From: Eulemur rufifrons
Lineage: Eukaryota; Chordata; Mammalia; Primates; Lemuridae
DNA: 64,000 nucleotides
Assembly (NCBI RefSeq): GCF_041146395.1
Contig: NC_091010.1
Location: 52,658,001-52,722,000 of the forward strand
Reading direction: 5' to 3'
Position numbers and translations under genes: made by a program. Positions 34,645-46,404 of the stretch are shown here, one piece after another. Positions within the stretch are counted from its first letter, which is position 1. Each line of letters opens with the position of its first letter. The notes below the pieces were generated by a model. It worked only from the letters and a program-made list of their open reading frames with translations, was not told the origin of the DNA and did no database searches.

Positions 34645-37200
34645 TTTTGTCTGCACTTTGGGGATGAAACTAGCAGACACTTATCAGACTAGCCTAGCAG
34701 ATGAGGGAAACATACTGGAAGATCCCGAGGATACCTCCTTGAACCCAAGGACTGATCTTCCACCTGGACCTAATGAAGAACCTCAATCATGATCTGCAAG
34801 TCTCAGGAAACAAAGCTACTCTATCCGTGTCATTTTCCTCTTGTTCCTCCTCTTGTTCCTGTGCATATTTTCTTTTTTCTATATTAATATTAACAGATAA
34901 GTTTTCTGAGCTATTTCATGTACATATCCTAGTCAGGACTCACTCATTTCTTATATGTCCTTCTGGTTCAAATGCTTAAAGGAAAACTCACAGGCATTAT
35001 TACAGTTTTCAGAAAAAAGATTCTTAGTGTCTCAGTTTGATTCAGGTGCCTCTCTTGATCCGATCAATTGTGGCCCAGTGAGTGTGCCCTTGTGGGTGGT
35101 GTTGGAGAGATTATCATCCTTAGAGATGGGGTGGAGGGTAGGATGGGCTGAGTGGGCAATCCTAAAAGGAGTCTACTTTAGCATTTGATAAAACACTGCT
35201 TGAATCAGTCTCTAAGTGAGTAAAGTCTAGTAACTAATATCAACTTTAAAATAAAATCATAAGCTTTCCCATGGAAGGAGCATTCCCTTTTATTTCTTTC
35301 CTGCCCTTTACCTTAGATACCCCAATGCCTAAAGTTCATTAGTTTATAGACAGATTGGTTGCAGGAACAGAGAAAAGGTTAATTTAGAGACACTCTGACG
35401 TCCTAGTGAGTGAAACTCAGCATGGAGACGCTACCAAAGTGAGAAGCTTTGCCCAGAGAGAGCAGCTGGGATAGTTTAGCTTAAAGAGAACAAAAGGTGA
35501 TAGAGTGAGCAGGATCTATTCACCTTAAGCGAATGAGGGGGAAAAAAACCCTCACAAAATTAACATAGGAAAGATAGACTATGTCACTTCTGTGGCCAAG
35601 TAGTACAGTGTCATACTACAGTTTTCCAGATGATGCTCAGGTCAGACCGAACCAGCTGGTGCATGTCATGGCCTCAGTGTGGACAGAAAGCTTCGTCACA
35701 GGAAATCGAGCCATTGGAATGAGGCTTTGGCCATAAGCTCTTCTTCTAGGTAAGTTTCTATTTTGCTGGGGAAGCCTTACTTCCTGTCACAGGATAATAC
35801 TGCCCCAGGCATAGTAAAACTCACCCCGGGAAAGGGTTAATATTATCAGTTACGCTTTAGTATGAATCAGGGCCACCAGAATGCTGAAACTAGGGATGTT
35901 TGCCATTTTAAATCTCTCTGTTGATTAAGAAATCTAGTTTTATCTGGATTTGAATTCCCCACGGCTCCTGGCACAATCTTGGTTACACTGTGCCTTTTTC
36001 CAATAATTTTTTTTTGTTTACCCTTATTATTACCACTTATTCCTGTGTCTACTACTTGTCCAACAAACTGTGAGTGGAAGTTGGAGTCAGGGGGACAAGG
36101 GACGTCAAAGTCAAAATGAATATGAAATAAAAAAAATTGTTCTCTGTTAACAGAATTTCAAGGTTCAGTAGTAAAGCTAAATTAGATCTAGCTGTGCGGT
36201 TGCCACTCCTGGCCGCTGTCTGTGTAAGTTTGGCCTGCATCCTCTGTGTCTAGGAAGTGAGAACTTTTAACTTCAACTTGCATCTGTGGCAAGACGGCTT
36301 CTAAAACACATAAAGAAGAGAGAAAAATATAAACAATTCGTACTTGGCCATAACGTAATAAACCACACAAAACTGTTTGGAGGTACAGATGTATTCCCTA
36401 TTGGAGAAAAGGGATAAAACTCATATTAAATGTACACAATAGATTGTCATTTAATATCCACTTCCTGAGAACCCCCTGTAATGGAGAGCTCAAGTCAAAT
36501 TAAAGGTGGTACCTCATTAATAATTGTGCATAGGTATACAATTTTTTACCTAAGATTATTGGGGCTTCTGAGAAGATAGCTAATTGCTCTTTGTTGTCAG
36601 GGAGAAACAAAATAAACCAATTCAGGCTTTTAAAAAACAAAACCAATTTAATTTTTCCCTAGACTTGGAACAAAGTGTTTTATCAGAAACTAAAAGCATT
36701 TTCTCCATATTATACCTCGTTTTCTTCCTGCTCCAGCACTCAGTCCCCGCCCCTCCATTATAAAGTAAAACAAAGAGAAAACCTTTATGCTCTGAGAACA
36801 ACATTTTCAGAAAGGAAGAAAATTCCAAACTCTGGAGAACGCTGGAACTTCTCCTTCCAATGACACCTGACCTAATTAGCCATATGTTTAGACTGGAGGC
36901 CACAGGAACTTTCTGGGACATTCAGTTTCAGCTGTGCCAAGCTTAGGCATAAAAATAAGTGGTGGATGAGTACTGCATAGAAAACGATTGATCAAATAGT
37001 TGTAAATTATTTTTATATAGCCAGAGAGGCCACTCTCAAAGCATAACCTATATGCCCTCAGATTATCTTTTACCATTTGTGTATAACCATCACCCAGTTT
37101 CTGTGTGCTTTTTCTTCTTTTGCCCTCAACAGCAGACTGAGAACAGAACTTAAGGTAAAATTGCACCCTTGATTTGTTTTTTTCCCTTATTTGTGTGATT
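34645..37200. other. Mostly unassigned sequence
   Basis: No gene recognised. 35035-35165 (gatccgatcaattgtggccc) vaguely resembles an L1ME-type 3' end; the rest gave no family match by eye. Confidence 0.45.
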
Positions 37201-38195
37201 CCCTAACTCTCTTATAAGTCTTTCTGGGAGAGGTGTCATCACACATCACTTGTACACAAATCCTCATCCCAGGCCTCAGTCCTGGGGAACTTGACATTAG
37301 GCACTTAGTATTAGAAGTGAACGTAGGAGAAAGCAAACGTTAAGATGGTATTTTTGGAGTTGGATCATTCACAGGTGAGATGATAATAAGGCCCTCATTA
37401 CTGGTACTACATGGAGTCTTAATAGCCTCTGCATACTGCAGCAGTGTGATTGCTAGAAATTCCACCTGTGTTGAATTGAGGAGGCATTAGCTTGTGCAAT
37501 ATATCTGACACTTGCAGATGAATGTGGGGAAATGGTAGTTGTAAGGACTGTGGAATTCTTTGGTTGTCATTAGCATCACTGATGCATTGAAGAGAGAAAA
37601 TTACAAGTTTAAGTCAATCGTTTATCAAATTAAGGTATGGCTTGAATATCTTTGGTGGTATTTATATGGACACTTATCTTCTGCAGCTGAGGACTAATTG
37701 TGCTGAAGATCAGGACCAGGACTTAATTTTAAAAGCATTCTAGGGGAGGGTGAATTTTCAGTCTCAGCAATGTGCAATATCAAATTCAGAATCCTGATAA
37801 AGAAAGGGTCAGACAATGAGAACTGGGATAGAAATATATGACAACTGCCCTTGAAAATCTTGAATCCCTGTATTTCATTGAATGCTATGGGCCTGCAGAA
37901 TGGACCAAATCTTTCTTGGTGAAAGATAGTACTCTCATCTTGTTTGAGAAAGATGCTTTGAGACACAATTCTCGCCCTCTACAAGCCCTACTCCCAATTT
38001 CCCTCTAGGCCAGTAGATCAGTTGCCAGATTCAGTTGCCAAGGTAACTCAAATGGGAAAATGCTGTCCCTTCAAAGGGAGGACAGGGATTATTTGGCAAT
38101 GGAGCTTTGGAATCTGGTGTGAATATACTAGAAGATAAGAGAAAGACATGTTTGAAGTAGATTGTGAGGGTGTTGGACTTTGGTATGTGCATGCA

Positions 38196-38228
<33 letters not shown>
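38196..38228. repeat. (GT)n microsatellite
   Basis: About 14 uninterrupted GT units ending gtgcgc. Confidence 0.97.
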
Positions 38229-38230
<2 letters not shown>

Positions 38231-38439
38231 TCAAATATAAAGCTGGATAAGAGAGAGGCTATCATGGGTGCACTCCCCTGTGGCTCAGGATTTAACTCGT
38301 GCAAGGACCCCTGGAGCTAATTCTGAAGCACTGCTGGATTGGCTCATAATAAAAAAGTGGGGGAGCCAGACCACCCTGAAAGAGTATTATAGATGTATAT
38401 AAGTATGTGAATAGAGAATCTATCTGCTGACTATGTTTC

Positions 38440-38870
38440 TGTAGAGGGCATGGAAGAAATTCAGTATATCGCATGTTCTCACTTATATGTGGGAGCTAAA
38501 TATAAAAATTAATTGATCTCATGGAGACAGAGAGTAGAATGATGGTTACTGGAAGCTGGGAAGGGTAGTGGGGTGGGGGGACAAAGTGGAATGGTTAACG
38601 GGTGCAAAAATATAGTTGGAATGAACAATATTTGATACCACAACAAAGTGACTATACTCAACAATAAGTTAGGGTATACTTTAAAATAACTAAAATAGTG
38701 GAATTGGAATGTTCCTCACACAAAGAAAAGATAAATGACTGAGGTGATTGATACTCTAATTACCCTGATTTGGTTAATTCAAATTGTATGCCTGTATCAA
38801 AATATCACATGTACTGTACAAAGATATACAGCTATTATGTACCCATAATAAGAAAATGAAAAATAAAACA
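38440..38870 (+). mobile_element. L1 3' end, 5'-truncated
   Basis: Gttctcacttatatgtggga, then atgatggttactggaagctg, then caaaatatcacatgtactgt, then an A-rich end, are the L1 ORF2 end and 3' UTR of an intermediate-age family. Confidence 0.85.
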
Positions 38871-39799
38871 TTTATAGATATTAGAAAAACAACATCATAT
38901 ACTGGATACCATCACCTCAAACCAAATGACCACTTTATGACAAAAAAAAGTGAAACTCTAGGCACTGACCATGGGATCCACTGGTCCTATCATATACTGT
39001 ATGATGTAGTATGTTCACTACATGTTTGCTGTGGATCTCTTGACATTGTTCACTTTATTATCTTAATTTTTCAAACAAGTAACAAACAGCATTTTTATTT
39101 TGCTCCAAATCTGTAAGTTATAATACAATTGCTATTCAATATGAAATTTATGACATGTTTTTTCTAGTCTGTCTTTTAAAAAAATGCTGTTCTTGTTGTA
39201 GTAGTGTACTATTTCATTCACACTATATTCTGCATTACTAGTATATCTACATTTACATGTAAAATTGTGTTCATACTTATCTTTTAAACTTAAAAAAATA
39301 ATTTTATTACATTCTAATAAAAATAAGCATTTCAATTTAATTAACAATTATGATTCACATAAGACTTTTGTTATTCATGTTATCTGCCTAACATATTCAA
39401 ATAAGCACACTAAAATGTTACATCAGTGCACAGAAAACATTCTTCTAATTAAATCAGTCTGTTAATACTGCTTAAATTGGTACTGTGTTTATGCATAATA
39501 CTAGAAATTATACATGTCTTAAATGAACGCTGCCCTCACCCCTAAAACTCTGTTTCATGCTTAAAGTAAAATGCAACCATCTCAAAACAATCAGGTTGTG
39601 TTTCACAAGAACAAAAAATTTTACATTGTTTCAGTTTTAAAGTTTAACTTTCAACTTAAGTAAAATTAAAATTCTGTTGCTTAGTTACACAGAATGCATT
39701 GCAAGTGCTTGGTAGCCACATGTGCAAGAGAGGTCCTGACGCCATGAGAAGGGAACACTTACACAAGGAGACACGTGAGTCTCACTAAACTCAGAACTA

Positions 39800-40110
39800 T
39801 TGCTGTTGCCTGGTCAGTTTGGTGTCCTCATGACAGTGGACCAGAAGGCAAACAAAGGACCTAGCATACTGATGAAAGTGATTGATTCTCATCATAAAGA
39901 GATATGGTTGCTGCTACATCAGAGGGGCAGGGTGGACTATGTTACTCAGGTGTTCACCAGGGATCTCTTGATGCTTCTTTGACCAGGTTTCACCCTAATT
40001 GAGTAATTGCAGTAGACACAGCCAGAAAGATGGATGGTAACACAGCGTTCAGATGCTGTAGTAATTAAGGTCTGTATGGTGCCATCTGGCAAGTCACTTG
40101 GACCAACAGA
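39800..40110 (+). mobile_element. Class III ERV internal fragment (pol side)
   Basis: Tcagtttggtgtcctcatga, then gaccagaaggcaaacaaagg, then catctggcaagtcacttgga resemble the 3' part of ERVL-group pol. The related block in the neighbouring element lies at 45700-45880. Stops occur in the implied frame. Confidence 0.5.
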
Positions 40111-40142
40111 AGTATGTTGGTTAAAGGATACAAAACTCCAGT

Positions 40143-40400
40143 TAGATTGGAGGAATAAGTTCAAGAAATCTATTGCACAACATAGTAACTACAGTTAATA
40201 ACATATTGTATCTCTGAAAATGCTGAGAGTGATTGTAAAGTGTTCTCACCACAAAAATGATAACTATATGAGGTAATGCAGAGGTTAATTTGGTAGATTT
40301 AGTCATTTCACAATGTATATTTACTTTAAAAGTTATGTTGTACATGGGAAATACATACAATTTTATATGTCAGTTTAACAAAAAAAATTATAGAAAATGA
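40143..40400 (+). mobile_element. L1M LINE 3' end
   Basis: Caacatagtaactacagtta, then gtaaagtgttctcaccacaa, then catttcacaatgtatattta, then an A-rich end: typical L1M 3' UTR. Confidence 0.8.
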
Positions 40401-40409
40401 AGAGGAGTG

Positions 40410-40460
40410 ATGAAGGAGGAGGAGGAGGAGGTGAGGGAGAAGAAGAAGAAAAAAAGTATA
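40410..40460 (+). repeat. (GGA)n/(GAA)n purine tract
   Basis: Aggaggaggaggaggaggtg then gaagaagaagaaaaaaag, immediately after the L1 A-rich end and possibly grown from that tail. Confidence 0.93.
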
Positions 40461-40649
40461 AACAGAATGTAAGTGGAATGTGGTGGAATTGGTCAGTTAT
40501 TTTGCAGGCGATGGGAGTATGTTACATCTTAGATATTACAGCAACAGGGGCTATAGCTTGTCTTACTAACTATCCTCTCGAAATATTCTCCCAGAATTTG
40601 TGCCCAGCTATTATCTTGAAAATGCATCATGTGATGCAGTAAATATAAC

Positions 40650-41190
40650 ATGAGAAGTGAGTGGGTTTTTGTAGTGCCAGTGGTAGACTATAGGGGGTGC
40701 TGGTGGTATCTCACTTCTACATGCTCAGAGCCTTGTTGCTGTTTCTGTGAACCTACTCCCAGCTCCTGTGTGCTTTGGTTCATAATGGCTCATCCCTGTG
40801 GCTTTCTCCACAGACTGACCTCGGGCTACTGGAGCCTCTTCACCTGCAGGCTCAGAACCAGAAATCCATGGAAGCTTTTATCTGACTAGCCACTGACTGA
40901 CAGGTGTAGGACATTCCAAATCCCTTGCCTGGAAGTGGGGGCAATTCTGAGTTGTAAATTTATGATCTGGAGTGCCCTGTGAGATCAAACTAATGCTGCG
41001 TTTTGTTTTGGGTTTTTGTTTTGTTTTGTTTTGTTGCCAATAGTCACACCTTTTCCTGGCTTACTACTCTTTCCTGAATTTCTAAATCCCACAGTCTCGT
41101 TCTGATTTCTCCTGGGAACATGTCCTTAATAAATCACTCGTACACAAATCCTCATCTCAGGGTCTGTTTCCAGAGAACCCAATGTAAGAT
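40650..41190 (+). mobile_element. LTR-like element, likely 3' LTR of the 37-41 kb ERV
   Basis: Ends with an AATAAA signal (41128-41133) and the LTR end wording ctcatctcagggtctgtttc and agagaacccaatgtaaga. Its end shares tacacaaatcctcatc with 37251-37266. The left limit is not defined. Confidence 0.45.
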
Positions 41191-41194
41191 ACAC

Positions 41195-41220
41195 ACATAG
41201 ACACACACATACACACACCA
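41195..41220. repeat. Short (CA)n tract
   Basis: Acacatagacacacacatacacacac. Confidence 0.9.
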
Positions 41221-41266
41221 TCTCTGTTTTCATTTTTCACACCTCTTTAGTTAACACTGTCAGTGA

Positions 41267-41654
<388 letters not shown>

Positions 41655-41797
41655 CACAATTAGTTCTTAAAAGGCATATAGCAGTTCCTCCTTTGGAGGT
41701 GTCCTGTTAATCCTCTTTTTGAGTAGAACACAACTAGAGAGCTAGTGCAGTTAGAACAGTCAGGATTAAATTTTCTCTGAAGAAATGACAAGTCAAA

Positions 41798-41800
<3 letters not shown>

Positions 41801-41832
<32 letters not shown>

Positions 41833-41900
41833 ATATATACAGAAATAGAGACCAAGGAAGAAGTACGTAGGGGGGAAGAGAGAGAGAGAGAGAGAGACAA
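41801..41900. repeat. (GT)n then (GA)n compound microsatellite
   Basis: GT units at 41801-41830, a short atatatac link, then gagagagagagagagagaga at 41879-41897. Confidence 0.95.
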
Positions 41901-41954
41901 GAGGGAAGGGCGCATAATCAGCAGTCAGGGGGCATACATACAACATCTATTCTC

Positions 41955-42200
41955 TCAATGTATTTCAACATCTATTTATTGACCCTATGACATATATGTG
42001 GGATAATAAATAAGTGGCTCTCTATCCTCTGAGGGCTCTTGATCTAATGGAGAAAAGATACATAACCTTTGGTAGCTCTAATCCAGGGCACTCTGTGGAA
42101 AGTACTCTGATGAAGGTGCAAAGTTCCATGATACTCGTGATGACGGAGACATGCAGTGAGTGCTGCCTGGGGGATCCTTGGGAATACGGACTTTAATATG
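41955..42200 (-). mobile_element. L2 LINE fragment, antisense
   Basis: Catctatttattgaccctat, then gagggctcttgatctaatgg, then gtggaaagtactctgatgaa read as reversed L2 wording. Confidence 0.55.
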
Positions 42201-42379
42201 GACCTTGAATCTCAAAGCAACTTTTTCCCCCAAGAATAAGACTGGTAAAGGTTTCAAAAGCTATCATCACATGTCAAGTAAAAACTTATATTAAGTTCTT
42301 ATTTGCACCTGATATTTTTTAGTGGCTGGCGTGAAGATTTATCAAGGTTTTTGAGACATTTCCTGAGTTTGCAGTATAA

Positions 42380-42560
42380 CAATAAAATAATAACATTGAT
42401 TTATTTAAAAACATGGGCCACGATTTGTGTAAAAAGTGTATATTTACTGTGCATACAAATTCTTAATCTCTTGGATCATCCTTCCCTCCTCTGTAAAACG
42501 GGGGATATAATACCTGTCTTGCAAATATTGGCATTTATGCTTTACTTAAAAGTCCCTAGC
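42380..42560 (+). mobile_element. MIR SINE fragment (weak)
   Basis: Tccctcctctgtaaaacggg, then gatataatacctgtcttgca. Confidence 0.45.
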
Positions 42561-42985
42561 TCTATCCCTGTATAGAAAATCCACAGGAAATTTTTCCTGT
42601 AGTTTCATTATGATGTACACCATTCCCAAGGTTAATGAACAGCTAGTTGTGTTTTAAGGAATTATCAACAAATAAAAAAAATCATATACATCAGTGCTAT
42701 GCCAAGCCCGATTAGAGCCTGAGGCAAAAACAAAAGTCAGTAAGATGGATCCTGTTTTTAATTAAGATTTTGATATATTGTTCAGCATTGTTTTTGCATT
42801 AATGTTGATTTTTAAAGTACTGAATTTAGACATCGTTTGTTTCGGTTATTAACTTTTTTGCCAGTCCCTTAAATTTTGCTCCTGAAATAAGTGCCTCTTT
42901 CACCTCACCTTAGTCCCGGTGCTGAGCACATTCTCATTATTTTATTGGCATGCCTGTTCTTCTATCGGATGTTGTGTTCTGCTGC
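42561..42985. other. Unassigned sequence
   Basis: No confident feature. Around 42700-42930 the wording is faintly like an old DNA transposon, but I cannot name one. Confidence 0.4.
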
Positions 42986-42989
42986 CTAG

Positions 42990-45900
42990 GTTCTCCTGGT
43001 TAAGGCTTAGAGTACCCACTCCCACAGAGGCAGATCATCGCTGAGCCCCTCCAGACACTCCCCTTCACTAATGTTAGCTGCGTGGTGTAGATTGTATTAC
43101 CCTTCCCAGGGGCATCCACAGACAGTGACTGGTAGATGTGGGGTAAAAGGGTCCAGTCTTCTTACCCCAATTTGGGAAGGCTCTAAGCATCCATCAGAAG
43201 TCCCTGGAAGGTTGTCTGAAACTTTTGTTGTGACTGTCTCTCAGCCCAAATTCTCTGTGCCTGCAGAAGTGTACAACTTCTCTGGTTACTCCACCTTCTT
43301 AATTGAAGATTAGGCAGAAACCTCTGCCTTGCTAGATAGTGCCTCCATTCTTGGCCACCAGATCAGTAGCTAAGGTTGATGCACAACATGACACAGCCAG
43401 CAAATTCTGGGATTGTTGCAGGAGAAAAGGAATTATATTCTAAGAAGGACTGCAAGGCCTAGCAAATATATACAGACAGAAGCTGAGAGAGTGCATTTGG
43501 AACTAATTTCTGAGGGTGCTGAATCAAGGATGGTAGAATACAGAGTTAGACTTGGGAGAGTTTGTTGACATGGGAGTACTCTCTCAGGATTTGGAGAAAG
43601 CAATGGCCCCTGACTGGGTGAAGAAGAAATGCAAGAATTTTTGTGCAAGAGGGTGGATGAAGGAGTCACAAGACTCAGAGAAGTGGACTTGTTAGACTTA
43701 TATACCACGTAAGTATTGAAAATCTACCAGATGAATATTTTTTCATGGGAAGACTTGAAAGACCATCAATTTATCAAAGCAATAAGGAAAGTGCTGCTGA
43801 GCAGGAAGCCAGACTCACTGAGAAGCTCAGAGGTTACTACCCTCTCCTGCCCTGGTTTACTATATAGTCTGAAGAGATCCAGGCCATCTGGACATCCCAC
43901 GGAGCAACGGAGTGATGAATTTATTGATGACCTCATGCTAATCAGACCAGATAAGAAGTGACAAGTTCACTAGAGGACTTGGTAAAAGACATGCACTTCA
44001 GATAGTGGGAGCTCAAACCATGAATATTCAGGAACTTGCTATATTAGTGAATTATTTAGGGATCCAATGAGGCATGCCAGGAAATCACCTCCAAAGTAAA
44101 GGACACTATTGCGCCTCACAATGCCTATCATCAAGAAGGAGACACAATGCTTGGTGGACCTGTTTGGCTCCTGAACACAGCATATTCTATTAATATTCTT
44201 GGGAATACTGAACTGACACACGTATTGGGTCACATGAAGGGCGTCAGGACAGGGCTCTGTAGTGGAACCAGGCTCTGCTATAAGCAGCCCTGCTGCTTGT
44301 TTTACGTTACATGTAAGGCCCTCTGTATTGAAAATGATGTGGCAAGAAAAGATGCAGGCGGGATTTCCAGCAATCCTAAGTGGGACATTCGCAACGTGAT
44401 TGCCTAGGGTTCTGGAGCATGACCATGTAATTTGCAGTAATGTATTAAGCTTTAAAAAATAGCCGTTGGTGGGCAAGTGAACCCTAACAGATACCTGATA
44501 ATGAAACATTAAGATACATTCAGGCAGAAGTGTCCATCATGAGCTGAGTTCAGTTAGACCCTCCAAGTCATAAGGGCAGGAAGGCCCAGCAACAATGCAT
44601 ACTATGTTGGAAGTGGTACATGCATGGTTGGGCATGAGCAGAGCTAGTGGGCACAAGTAATCTGTATGGGAAGGTGGTCCAGACTTCTGTACCATTCACC
44701 ACTATTGCTCCAGTGCCATTCCACCAGTCCCCACTTGTGGCTGCAAGAGGGGTCCCCATGATTAGCTGATAGAAAAGCATGAAATTCAAGCTTAGCAATT
44801 CTATACAAGCAAGTAGACTAAATGACTTGCCAAATGATATCAGTCAGCCTCTATAATTGGCCACCCCAGTGCTGGCACAATGAAGTCCTGAGCTAAGTAG
44901 CAGTGGTGGCAGGCAGGGAATCCATATTTGGGTCCAACAGCTTGAACTCTAATTTACAATGTCTACTCTAGCTAATCCAGATGCTGAATGCCCAACCAGC
45001 CAGATAGAGGCCATACTGAGTCCCTAATAGGACACCATTCTTTGAGAAGATCTAACAAACCACCTGGTGTCAAGTGTACCAATTTATTCCCTTACACTCT
45101 GTAAGGGGTATCAATTCCTCTTGACTTGAATTGGTATCTTTTCCAATTCAAGGAATAGGTTTATCTTTGGGGCCAACTGACCCTCCCTTAGCCAGCCCTA
45201 CCATATGAATTATTACAAAATGTATTATCCACCACTATGGGATCTCATATAATATTGCATTATAAGAAGGGCCTCACTTTTCAGCAAAGAGGTACAGCAG
45301 TGAGGATAAAACCATGCTACCCATTGGTTCTATTACAAACACATCACCCAGAAGTTTCTGACCTGTCAAAGCAAGGAAACATCTTGTTGAGGGTATAGCA
45401 GAAGCCTCAGCTTGGAGTTGACACCTTGTGATGGTAGGCACCATTTTCGAAGATGATGTATATCCTCTAAATCAATGCTGTTTATTTTGTGTAATGTCTC
45501 TAATAATTAGAGTTTATAGGTCTGATAAGTAAGGGGTGGAGATAGTGGTAGCCCACCATGGAATCACTCCCAGTGAGCCACTTGGAACTATTTGTTTTCT
45601 ATCTTAGCAGTTCTGGGAATTGCAGAACTTGGCTCTCAGAAAGTGAATGCATCAAAAAGGAACACACTAAAAGTCCCATTAAATTTTAAGCTACCTTGGA
45701 CTGAAGGACCAGCAGGCAAGGAAAGGTGTCACCACCAGGGATGAGGTAATGCCCCTGATCGTTGGGAGGAAGTAGAGATAATTTTCTATCATGGAGGTGG
45801 GTAGAAATATGATTTTCACCCTACTGATTCACACAGTTGTCTCTTGATACTGATATTGGCAGTTAATAGACAAGTGCAACAGCCATAGCCTTAGAAGGGT

Positions 45901-46400
45901 CTCAAGCTCTTAAAAATATGTATATGGGTTGCCGCACTAGTAAGTAACCTAGACAAGCAAAGGGGAATCTAGAATGCATAGTAGAAAAAGCAGGTGATGA
46001 GTGCAGTTTTGGCCTCAAGACAAGATGCGGTGGCAGGGATCATTTGTCCTACTATCCTTCCTCTTGTTAGTTTACTTTAGGGAAAGTGGCCACCAGAATC
46101 CCAAAGAAGTGGCTTCCAGAATATATATGAAGCAAGTGAATCTGAGTGACTCGTGGGAAAAGCTGGTGCAAATGCTGCATTACGCCCTCCAATTCTCCCA
46201 CTGCAGAGCTGAAATTCTCACTCTTCCACCTGCCAATGGTTTTAGAGACTATTATTTTGCAGCTGTACCCTCCAGAGCTTGCCACTGGCTAAATAGAAAC
46301 ACCTTGCCCATAGCCTACCCTTTTCCCTGGGGCAAATGTGGGGCTATAGAGGCCCAATGCTCCTTTAACCCAAATTAGAACAATTCCGCAGAGTCTTCCC
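42990..46400 (+). mobile_element. Second decayed class III (ERVL/ERV3-like) endogenous retrovirus
   Basis: 43640-44420 resembles an ERVL-group gag region (for example catgaagggcgtcaggacag, 44233-44252). 44520-46000 resembles the pol/integrase side and downstream (for example agctaccttggactgaagga, 45690-45709). 42990-43320 may be LTR. All frames are interrupted. The longest open stretches (125 codons at 46001-46378 +, 156 codons antisense at 44039-44509) show no intact retroviral domain. The subfamily and exact ends need an alignment. Confidence 0.55.
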
Positions 46401-46404
46401 AATC

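Larger units (their letters stand above)
37215..41190 (+). mobile_element. Decayed class III (ERVL-like) endogenous retrovirus, interrupted by L1 fragments
   Basis: An LTR-like end (tacacaaatcctcatcccag, 37251-37270) is followed by a leucine-tRNA-type PBS-like stretch at about 37305-37322. An internal pol-side segment lies at 39800-40110, and a second copy of the same LTR end (tacacaaatcctcatctcag, 41141-41160) closes the region. Two L1 3' ends (38440-38870 and 40143-40400) interrupt it. All frames are short and broken. Joining these pieces into one provirus is inference. Confidence 0.45.

Noticed and set aside
44039..44509. 156-codon antisense open frame
   Set aside because: Antisense to a gag-like region of a decayed ERV; no matching domain.
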